In this document: positions 59,501-64,000 of the stretch, piece after piece
Layout of the letters: every line of letters starts with the position of its first letter
How positions within the stretch are numbered: position 1 is the stretch's first letter
Assembly: GCF_019059575.1 (NCBI RefSeq)
Contig: NW_024881842.1
Span: 372,001 to 436,000 of the forward strand
Direction of reading: 5' to 3'
Length of the DNA: 64,000 nucleotides
Source of the DNA: Amphibalanus amphitrite
Lineage: Eukaryota; Arthropoda; Thecostraca; Balanomorpha; Balanidae
Notes under the pieces: model-generated
The model's input: only the letters and a program-made list of their open reading frames with translations
Databases searched by the model: none
Told to the model about the DNA's origin: nothing
Position numbers and translations under genes: made by a program

Positions 59501-62500
59501 GACAATCGCGAGGGTCGTGAGAACTGCCTGGCGGTGCTCAACGAATTCTACCCGGGAGAAGGCATTGTGTGGCACGACATTGGCTGCCACCACCGCAAGC
59601 ACTTCGTATGCGAGTAATGTACGACTGTCTGACGTAAAACTAAAACACGAAAAACTGGTGCGACTGTGCTGATGATTGTGACATACAAGTTATAACGTAT
59701 CTGTTCAATCCTCGATAAGGTCGAGATCAACATTCACGTTTTTATTAGAAGATATAGAAGTATATGTGGAAGTACCAAGGAAAATAATTCATGCATTATT
59801 TGCTACTATTTCGTAAGGAAAAAAATACAATGCCCGCACTCTGGCAGAGAAAACAATCAAATACCTAATGGACGATGCTGTGAGTGGACCAATGATCTGA
59901 CAAATAGGTAGCATAGTTAACAATAGAACCGAGGGTGACGAGGAGCCGAGGCAATCCACTACTGTTTGGTCAGCTTTTGGTCTGAAGACATGCCGGTGGA
60001 CCGAACGATGTTGCTTTTTAGTGTAGCTAAAGCGTAAGGTGCACCCATAATGTCGCGTAACCAAATATGCATATCGTGCACCCAGGACAAAGCCCACCAC
60101 AGAACTACACCTCGAAACTCATCGATCACATGTGTAATGTGTTTAGCCTTATAAGGCACTTACCTGGGCATCCATCCCTGGTATTTGCCGACGAAAAATC
60201 CATCATTGGATTCGGTAAATGGCAGAATGTTATGAGGTAGCTGATCAAACCACCAGGACCCATCTGCTTGCAGAAACCAGTTGGCAAAATGCAGCACTCC
60301 TTCAGGTTGCAGAGTTATGAAAAAATGAGCTATTGTTTCAGCTGCTACAGACTTATTTGACGTCGAATACTTCACGTCCTTTGAAATCGATTTGACAATA
60401 GATTTCTGGAAACAGAAAAGATGTGAATGACATGAGTTTCTGAACACACTTAAACTGATAAGTAACTACCTAGTTATAATTATCAAATCCCTAATAAGCA
60501 GCTAGGGGCACTGCAACCCCACCAGTATAAGCCAATGGGAGAAAATTGAGCTGCGATTTTTTGGAAGTGGACCATACTAAACGCTCTCAAACGAGTAGCC
60601 AGTAAACATAGCACAATAAATCGGAAAATTGCACACGTGACCCCTATATGTACCCCTGAGGTCATCTAAGGTCATGAAAGGTTCTCAATGGGTTTTAACA
60701 TTTACTTTTGATAGACATGCTAGACAGATGAAAAATCCAGAATGTGTCCAGATCAACAAGGTGAATCTACCGGTATGTAGGTAATGTGATCTTTTCTGGC
60801 CAGTCATGACCTTGGTCATGGATCCAATTTGTTGGTGGATCTTTTCAGGCCAAATTATAGCCCATTCGACGGGTCTCGACAAGAGGAACGCTATATAAAA
60901 AGTGTAGACATGCTTTGAATCAAGTTACTGAATGAAAGGTTCCCGCAAAAAAGGTCAATTTTGACAGTTGTTGCCTTCTATAGGCTAAACCGTTGATGTT
61001 AAGTGAACTTCGAGAACTTTCTCGGTAAGAGCGTTAGGAGAGCTCTATCAAATGCGCTTCCCCGCGGCAATCTAACCTTTTTGTTCCCGAGTTATGCACC
61101 GATTGGTCAAAAGTTGTAGTATATACTAGGCGGAATTTGACATTTGATGACTTCTCTGCCGTATAAAGGCAAAACCCATTATGTTTGGGTGACCTCTGAC
61201 CTGAGGCAATGGCCTCTGACCCGACATAATGGTTTTTGCCTTTGCACGGCAGTTCTGGTGACGTAACCTTAACCCTCGCCGGCACAGGGGGGGGGGGTGA
61301 TGCACCCCCCAAGGTTTTTCGTGAATAGCTCGCGTAAAAAGCGGCCGATCGCGACGAAACTTTCAGTACCCTCGCATTGATCAATTTTACACGTACCCTG
61401 AAAATTTCATGACCCTGACCCAAATGACCTTTGACCTGTGACCTACTTTCCGAGACCATGTTTGGCCGGAATCGCGATTTGGTCATGTCGGCTCGCATAA
61501 GCCGCGCGTTTGCAAGCTTTTCGTGGTTTCAAACGTTCAAACATGTGATTTGATGTTGCTCCCATGCAATATGCATTAGGGTGAATGTCAAGGTCACCTA
61601 AAGGTCAGGTCAGGTCATTGGCCTTTGGTGACCTCGGCTCACTTTTTCGAGTTTTACATGTTTCTAGGCTAGTTTTTGGAGCTGATTTCGAATTTAGCAA
61701 CCATTTGAACATTTCCGAAGTAGTTTTGATGCCTTCCTAACATGTTACGAAGCTGTCGGAGGCGGTTGACACGTATTTCGAATAGGCACCCGTCACGACC
61801 CCTACCGGTTGACCTGACCTGACCCGACCCGACCTGGTCTAAATGCTTAAAGACATCATCTCTGATCAAAACTAACACGATATTCCTGATCAGCACCCCG
61901 GAAAACCCCATAGCAGTCACACTTTACGGCTTTCTAACAGGCCCCGACTTTCCCGATTTTCGGGTCATTGACCTGACCTGGAAAGTCACCCGATGACCTA
62001 GGACCTTAAAATTGGATATCATCGGCTTCCTCTCGTGACGGGCAGCACGCTCGTTTTTTCCGCGAAGCTCTAGCTCGATCAGGGACCAAACACGAGGGGG
62101 GTCGTACCCCCCCCCCTTGTGCCGTCGAAGGACGCAAAATGGCCTGTGCCGGCGAGGGTTAAGCCCGATCTAAAAAAGACCGGAGTAATTGTGTCATGCT
62201 TTTTGAAGCACTTTCGAACACCACCTGGCACCTATCGCGTGTGACTAGGTGGCCCAGGAGTCGAGTTGGAGTGGGGTGTTCGTGTTCGCTCCCCCTCTCC
62301 CCCAGTGAAAATCCAGGGAAGCCAGCATGCCATGGTTTAAATGGCAACAATCAGCAAACATAAACACTTACCAAGACCAGTGAATCAGGGATCTCCTTCC
62401 AGAGAATGCAGACAGTCTTGCATACACAGCTCCCAGCCGACTGTTCATTGGCACAAGAGCAATCACTGGATTTAAAAGCAGTTGTATTATTCAGCTCACA

Positions 62501-62683
62501 TGGCACAAGTGCAAATATGCCAAAGTCTGCTTTTAGTTGACCTCCCAGAATGTCAACAAAATTAGAAGCATCTTTTCTATTAGCAGTCCTGGTAGGATTG
62601 AAATTCCAATAGGCATAATAAACTACTACTGAAAGTAAACCACAAAGAGTTGCAAGAAGGAGCTGAGCTTGCATACCAAACAT
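38546..62683 (-). CDS. FKTN: Fukutin (ribitol-phosphate transferase of alpha-dystroglycan glycosylation)
   Basis: Five minus-strand exons: 62683-62372, 60405-60164, 41724-41465, 39874-39580, 38765-38546. All are GT-AG with agreeing phases, giving 1329 bases (442 residues; vertebrate fukutin is about 460). The N-terminus has a signal anchor at about 7-24 (AQLLLATLCGLLSVVVYYAY), as expected for a type II Golgi protein. The N-terminal half is divergent, but GKYQGW, SSRFIPC and then APFWLSSGTCLGYYRQC are in the family order. DVD at 285-287 is the metal-binding DxD of the nucleotidyltransferase-like domain. LDIFFFYEEGDILWNGG, TGKKF, LCWTEF and WDWKSSPPNVRENGYW are diagnostic of fukutin. Known role: adds ribitol-5-phosphate to dystroglycan. 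Intron 2 (18.4 kb) carries three lectin genes, and intron 1 carries TTAA elements. Confidence 0.93.
40979..41279. mobile_element. Dimeric hAT-like GGAGTC element (copy 2)
   Basis: It has the same structure as 23906-24194, with ends CAGGGCTGCGGAGTCGG and CGACTCCGCAGCCCTG and the same internal junction CCCTG-CTAGG-TCTGCGG. A target duplication is not clean here: GATGTCAC follows the element and GATGTCAG ends three bases before it. It lies in fukutin intron 3. Confidence 0.8.
41725..43803. other. Fukutin intron 2, 3' part, nothing recognised
   Basis: The sequence between fukutin exon 3 and the first lectin gene is AT-rich. I found no gene or transposon end here. Confidence 0.45.
43804..45060 (-). 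CDS. Secreted C-type lectin-like protein with GYGAPK and FSSGKD repeats
   Basis: A single exon of 418 residues. The start was chosen at 45060 because it gives a clean signal peptide (MAPASAALCLALLGLAAAGG) aligned with its two paralogues; the frame itself stays open further upstream. Residues 29-126 are GYGAPK/YGVPK-type repeats like those of arthropod cuticle proteins. Residues 137-238 are FSSGKD/FSSGSD/FSDFSSG repeats rich in Phe, Ser, Gly and Asp. Residues 277-418 form the C-type lectin domain, with QPD at 378-380, WHD (in place of WND) near the end, cysteines at GEC, ENC, IAC and FIC, and an extra CNRGQGC loop. QPD is usually linked to galactose-type binding. It lies antisense-free inside fukutin intron 2, on the same strand as fukutin. 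Secretion and a structural or adhesive role are inferred. Confidence 0.92.
   Translation of the reverse strand: MAPASAALCLALLGLAAAGGPLRSFHEAAGYGAPKLKKDYVPTYRNAGGYGGRQSRSGYGTPKPITGYGAPKVETLLYKAPNDKYGVPKLSKDYGVPEVTKGYDAPKVKSGYGAPKLSDVYEAPKLTTTDFKALHGGSDFSSGSDFNDFSDFSSGKDFSSGKDFSSGSDFSDFSSGKDFSDFSSSSGFSDFSSGKDFSSGSDFSGFSSGKDFSSGSDFSDFSSSSGFSDFSSGKDFSSPAAKFGITTGGFVPSVSFGKVSKTLSTPLGRERATKSDGLYLSWENPRHSGGQYTWDQAAGECRQLGLRLVSLTSPQKEQEINRRLPRGGRKVEFYWTSGQRLSEGGQFVWNDGARTPVCNRGQGCYENWGPTGGAGRPQPDNREGRENCLAVLNEFYPGEGIVWHDIACHHRKHFICEK
45116..45123 (-). promoter_or_regulatory. TATA-like box of the first lectin gene
   Basis: GTATTTAA on the minus strand, 56 bases before the ATG. The leader that follows has the same CGCGGTCGGTC text and a CACCAGTG initiator-like motif, and is recognisably similar in all three lectin genes. 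Confidence 0.7.
45124..47839. other. Between lectin genes 1 and 2, mostly unassigned
   Basis: It holds a GA-rich low-complexity tract at about 46740-46900 and one possible exon at 46181-46359 on the minus strand (see separate entry). No other gene or transposon end was recognised. Confidence 0.45.
46181..46359 (-). other. Possible orphan terminal exon
   Basis: A 59-codon open segment on the minus strand runs from an AG acceptor-like site (TTTGGTTTTTAAG) to a TGA. It reads, in part, GLRDYLGWLCGFTGFAERLL and HLRVRSFFDEANDDAVIAAR. Codon use is gene-like, but no upstream exon or family match was found. It could be chance. Confidence 0.25.
47840..48925 (-). CDS. Secreted C-type lectin-like protein with Pro-rich repeats
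   Basis: A single exon of 361 residues. The signal peptide is MAPWSSVICLALLGLATASG; an upstream in-frame ATG exists, but it lies upstream of the TATA-like box. Residues 30-55 keep a short YGVP/YGTP module. Residues 109-217 are long proline-rich repeats of PARPVQPVQPAKPIHVQ type with evenly spaced His, Lys and Arg. Residues 222-361 are the lectin domain, nearly identical to its neighbours, with QPD at 322-324 and the CNRGQGC loop. The repeat probably forms an extended polyproline-like rod (inference). It is in fukutin intron 2, on the same strand as fukutin and about 2.8 kb upstream of the first lectin gene. Confidence 0.92.
   Translation of the reverse strand: MAPWSSVICLALLGLATASGPQNGSPPSSSYQVPKLSSSYGVPTLSGRYGTPQYKKYGSGGSRPVVPQPRPRPVVNPGAGRPIGRPQKPVQRPVGGIAQSAGLQSSRPLKPIQPIQPIQPAKPVHVQPARPVQPVQPAKPIHVQPARPVQPVQPAKPIHVQPARPVQPAKPIHVQPARPVPIQPARPVPVQKPVQVQPARPVAVQPAVQPVQQVQPAQGGRLYVSWENPRHSGGQYTWDQAAGECRQLGLRLVSLTSPQKEQEINRRLPRGGRKVEFYWTSGQRLSEGGQFVWNDGARTPVCNRGQGCYQNWGPTGGAGRPQPDNREGRENCLAILNEFYPGEGIVWHDIGCHHRKHFVCE
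48981..48988 (-). promoter_or_regulatory. TATA-like box of the second lectin gene
   Basis: GTATTTAA on the minus strand, 56 bases before the ATG, followed by a CACCAGTC initiator-like motif. It matches the other two lectin promoters in spacing. Confidence 0.7.
49347..50032. mobile_element. TTAA-flanked MITE, AGG(T/A)AGACTGCCACC family
   Basis: TTAA lies at both edges, with ends AGGTAGACTGCCACCTT and AAGGTGGCAGTCTTCCT. It is 686 bases long with an AT-rich interior. The ends resemble the AGGGACCCTCCCACCTT and AGGTAGTGTGCCACCTT elements elsewhere in the window, so these are probably sister families. No transposase is present. Confidence 0.82.
50650..51520. repeat. Repeat block with CACGTG-rich degenerate units
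   Basis: About four diverged units contain CAAATTTGAxCGCAATCGGC followed by CCAGCCGTT and GAGATCTGG, separated by CGTGCGCACGTGC palindromes. Text near the two edges is inverted (GAACGAGCGAGCGAG on the left, CTCGCTCGCTCG on the right). It may be one repetitive mobile element; its boundaries are uncertain. Confidence 0.55.
51820..53020. mobile_element. TTAA-flanked piggyBac-like element, GCCCCAGTGG ends
   Basis: TTAA at 51820 and 53017. The left end is CCTTCGCCCCAGTGG, and the right end reads CCACTGGGGCGCGGG. Beside each end is a G- or C-run, then CATATGTTACCACC on the left and GGTGGTAACATATG on the right. The interior shares AGGTCA-rich text and a CATTATAAGTCAATGG motif with 56856-57896. No transposase was found. 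Confidence 0.85.
53037..54114. mobile_element. TTAA-flanked element, AGGTAGTGTGCCACC family
   Basis: TTAA at both ends, with termini AGGTAGTGTGCCACCTT and AGCTGGCACACTACCT. It is 1078 bases long and lies only 16 bases from the previous TTAA element. A long GC-rich hairpin sits in the middle (53578-53799). No coding capacity is seen. Confidence 0.82.
53578..53799. repeat. Long GC-rich hairpin with 77-base arms
   Basis: Arms 53578-53654 and 53723-53799 are inverted copies with only two mismatches in 77 bases, around a 68-base loop. The loop and the right flank share GCGGTCTACCGCA. It is probably a MITE or foldback element nested in the TTAA element; no target duplication could be assigned. Confidence 0.75.
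54132..54562. mobile_element. hAT-like element, CAGGGGTGTCG ends
   Basis: The ends CAGGGGTGTCGTTTT and AAAACGACGCCCCTG are flanked by a perfect 8-base duplication, CGATTATG (54124-54131 and 54563-54570). It is 431 bases long with GGTAGGGCTC repeats inside. No transposase is present. Confidence 0.9.
54915..56010 (+). pseudogene. Non-LTR retroelement RNase H domain and tail, interrupted
   Basis: Plus-strand text reads ILATDDSVTSEP, SSMRAELEAVT, LLVIATDSQSLLSTL and, after a gap, VWVYCPGHAGIDLNETADRL. These are the RNase H blocks in order, with all four acidic positions visible. The frame shifts between blocks and a stop is present, so it is dead. A 403-base palindromic MITE (55156-55558) sits between the third and fourth blocks. 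Arg-rich text after it is probably the end of the element. Confidence 0.8.
55156..55558. mobile_element. Palindromic MITE (copy 1, uninterrupted)
   Basis: GGGCCCTGTTTCACCGGTGA at one end and its inverse at the other, with roughly 120-base arms at about 80 percent identity. 403 bases long. It keeps an intact TTAA at 55426-55429, exactly where the copy at 62939 carries a foreign insertion. Confidence 0.85.
56011..56855. other. GC-rich then AT-rich sequence, nothing recognised
   Basis: 56080-56340 is very GC- and CpG-rich, resembling a CpG island, but no exon could be tied to it. The rest shows no recognisable feature. Confidence 0.4.
56856..57896. mobile_element. TTAA-flanked piggyBac-like element, CCCTCGCCGGCC ends
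   Basis: TTAA on each side. The left end is CCCTCGCCGGCCGAGG plus a G-run; the right end is CCGGCGAGGG. A further inverted copy, CCCCCCTCGGCCGGCG, lies 30-50 bases inside the right end. The interior is rich in AGGTCA motifs. It is related to 24511-28405, 51820-53020 and 61269-62162. Confidence 0.88.
57897..58595. other. Upstream of lectin 3, nothing recognised
   Basis: Intronic sequence of fukutin and the probable upstream region of the plus-strand lectin gene. No feature beyond the core promoter at 58596 was identified. Confidence 0.45.
58596..58603 (+). promoter_or_regulatory. TATA-like box of the third lectin gene
   Basis: GTATTTAA, 55 bases before the ATG. The leader carries CGCGGTCGGTC and GCACAGTG (initiator-like, about 30 bases downstream), as in lectin gene 1. 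Confidence 0.72.
58658..59617 (+). CDS. Secreted C-type lectin-like protein with Tyr/Lys-rich repeats
   Basis: A single exon of 319 residues. The signal peptide is MAPPSTVLCLALLGLAAAAG. Residues 39-72 are YGTP/GYGAPK modules, and residues 68-129 are repeats of the type APKYDGGYDTPKYDNGYQ, rich in Tyr, Lys, Asp and Gly. A Gly/Pro/Gln linker leads to the lectin domain at 179-319, with QPD at 280-282, WHD and the CNRGQGC loop. Tyr/Lys repeats of this kind are seen in cross-linked extracellular and adhesive proteins, so such a role is plausible but unproven. It is on the strand opposite to fukutin and to the other two lectin genes. Confidence 0.93.
   Translation: MAPPSTVLCLALLGLAAAAGPYGSSHSSSQYGARRPGSTYGTPSYKSYTPPTPSKGYGAPKPSASYGAPKYDDAYQAPKYDGGYDTPKYDNGYQAPKYDGGYDTPKYDNGYQTPKYDNGYQTPKYDSGYGARPVAAVRVQPGAGQRGGFGPSFGGQRPKPVQRFQQPSQPFPPQGGRGGLYVSWENPRHSGGQYTWDQAAGECRQLGLRLVSLTSPQKEQEINRRLPRGGRKVEFYWTSGQRLSEGGQFVWNDGARTPVCNRGQGCYENWGPTGGAGFPQPDNREGRENCLAVLNEFYPGEGIVWHDIGCHHRKHFVCE
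60520..61030. mobile_element. Degenerate relative of the TTAA elements
   Basis: Shared phrases with 51820-53020, such as CCAGTATAAGCCAATGGGAG, TCATGACCTTGGTCATG and CATTCGACGGGTCTCG, show a decayed copy in fukutin intron 1. Ends could not be placed. Confidence 0.5.
61269..62162. mobile_element. TTAA-flanked piggyBac-like element, CCCTCGCCGGCACAGG ends
   Basis: 894 bases with TTAA on each side and ends CCCTCGCCGGCACAGG and CCTGTGCCGGCGAGGG. A third, inverted copy (CCCCCTTGTGCCG) lies about 35 bases inside the right end. It is the cleanest member of the family split at 24511-28405. It lies in fukutin intron 1. Confidence 0.9.
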
Positions 62684-62938
62684 ATCGTCTTGATATCTTC
62701 TCTTTTCTTCACACTTTTGACTTTATCTTTACATCTCAGGAAAGCTTGTGCTAACCTGGAAAATGGTGATTGATGTCAAAGCAGTTGCTATACAATAGGA
62801 ATTAGGAGCAGACATGGATTATTTGATGTCCACAAGTACCTAATGCATGACCATTGCTGATGGACTAGGTACTTTTTTATTTCTGAAATGGTAGGCCAAG
62901 GAGACAAACATGAATGAGCATCTATGTGCATTGAACCA

Positions 62939-63812
62939 GGGCCCTGTTTCACCGGTGATAGCAGCAAGCTGCTATCACGTTTCGCGAGCTGACGTCATGT
63001 CGTGACGCCATACTGTTGTCGTAATGGGTAGTTCCGGCGCACGATTGCCGCGACCTTGGCGGCGGCATTAAAGGGACCCTCCCACCTTCAAAAAAGTTAA
63101 TGAATTTGCATGAAAGTGATGTCGCTCGGTTCAGAAAGAGCAAAAACGAATATCTACCAAATTTCATCGAAAAATATTCACCGGTTTTCAAGATATTAGA
63201 CTTTTACTTTTGTTTACTTTTTGGGATCTCCGCTATTCCTAGCGACTTTATTTGAAAGTGCGGCATTTGTTGCGCGCAAAGCAGCATATACCACCGCGTG
63301 CTACAAAACGTTTTAGTCAAACATTTAACGGACGTTCGAAAGCCTGATGACGTCATCAGATTCCCGTAATGGTTAAGAGATAGGGACCAAGCTGGTCCCA
63401 CCCTGCAAGTAAAGGGAAGAAATTTCTTGAACACCATAAAGCTGCGGGGGTTGCGACCAGGATAAATGGTGGTTTCTGAGCCTGGCCGCAAACTTGGCTA
63501 TCTCAACTCAAAACTAATGTTAAGGTGGGAGGGTCCCTTTAAGTGACGTATGAGCCTAAAAGTAAGAGTTTACGCAGTCATGATAGTATATATATTTTTG
63601 ATATATATTTTTTCAATATGATGTATTTAAAAGAAGTTGGGTTTAGGAAAAATTTTGACATTAACTTCGAACATTTAACTGATGCCGTAAAACAATATTG
63701 CGGCAATCGTGCGCCAGAATTGCCCCTTACGTCAGCAGTATGACGTCATCACATTACGTCAGCTCGCGCAATTTGATAGTAGCTTGCTGCTATCACCGGT
63801 GAAACAGGGCCC
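62939..63812. mobile_element. Palindromic MITE (copy 2, interrupted)
   Basis: Same GGGCCCTGTTTCACC ends as 55156-55558 but inverted as a whole. It is 874 bases long; removing the TTAA-flanked insertion leaves exactly 403 bases, the length of the uninterrupted copy. It lies upstream of the fukutin start. Confidence 0.88.
63068..63542. mobile_element. TTAA-flanked MITE, AGGGACCCTCCCACC family (copy 2)
   Basis: TTAA at both ends, with termini AGGGACCCTCCCACCTT and AAGGTGGGAGGGTCCCT. It is inserted at the TTAA of the palindromic MITE. Sequence through the first 60 bases matches the right end of 12118-12603 closely. Confidence 0.9.
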
Positions 63813-63947
63813 TAGTGCAGTAGAAGTATAGTTCATTTGAACTTTTTTAAGTCCGCCAACAAACTGATATATTTGCCCTAATAAGAGCTCAATTTGCCAT
63901 GAGCGCCTGTAGTTACTGTGGGCTCTAAACTGATGTCACTGATTCCA

Positions 63948-64000
63948 GGGCTCTGTTTCACCGGTGATAGCAGCACGCTGCTATCAAATTGCGCGAGCTG
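63948..64000. mobile_element. Palindromic MITE (copy 3, cut by window edge)
   Basis: It begins GGGCTCTGTTTCACCGGTGA and continues as the left arm of 55156-55558 up to the window end. Only one arm is visible. Confidence 0.75.

Noticed and set aside
60164-62683. Separate gene of unknown function upstream of fukutin
   Set aside because: Splice phases match fukutin exon 3 exactly (AG|G), the signal anchor is at the right place, and GKYQGW followed by SSRFIPC fits the fukutin order.

Overview
This is animal nuclear DNA: genes are split by GT-AG introns, and the intervening DNA is full of cut-and-paste transposons and microsatellites. An arthropod is most likely, probably a crustacean and possibly a barnacle. 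That placement is inference from the secreted GYGAP-type repeat proteins, the secreted M14 carboxypeptidase and the general gene style; nothing in the window proves it.

Layout. At 863-4298 (+) lies the 3' part of an unrecognised multi-pass membrane protein. DNAJC16 (ER DnaJ/thioredoxin membrane protein) fills 6573-35271 (+) in 14 exons whose phases all agree and give 777 residues. Its 19.6 kb ninth intron holds a complete two-exon M14 carboxypeptidase on the opposite strand (14775-20620), a tRNA-Ala(AGC) gene at 24375, a nested transposon complex (24511-28405) and a dead mariner element that ends 32 bases before exon 10. Fukutin (FKTN) occupies 38546-62683 (-) in five exons (442 residues). 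Its 18.4 kb second intron holds three intronless secreted C-type lectin-like genes (43804-45060 and 47840-48925 on -, 58658-59617 on +).

The lectin trio is the most interesting gene system here. All three share a signal peptide, a nearly invariant C-terminal lectin domain with a QPD motif, and a TATA-like box 55-56 bases before the ATG. Their middle parts are unrelated low-complexity repeats: Phe/Ser/Gly/Asp in one, Pro/Gln/His/Val in the second, Tyr/Lys/Asp in the third. This looks like a recently homogenised binding domain joined to different structural or adhesive modules.

The rest is a well-preserved record of transposition. It includes hAT-like elements with 8-base target duplications, TTAA-flanked piggyBac-like non-autonomous elements of several families, TA-flanked mariner elements, palindromic MITEs, and retroelement fragments. 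In several places one insertion can be dated against another because an uninterrupted copy lies in the same window. In three places, small tandem duplications straddle splice junctions of the host genes.
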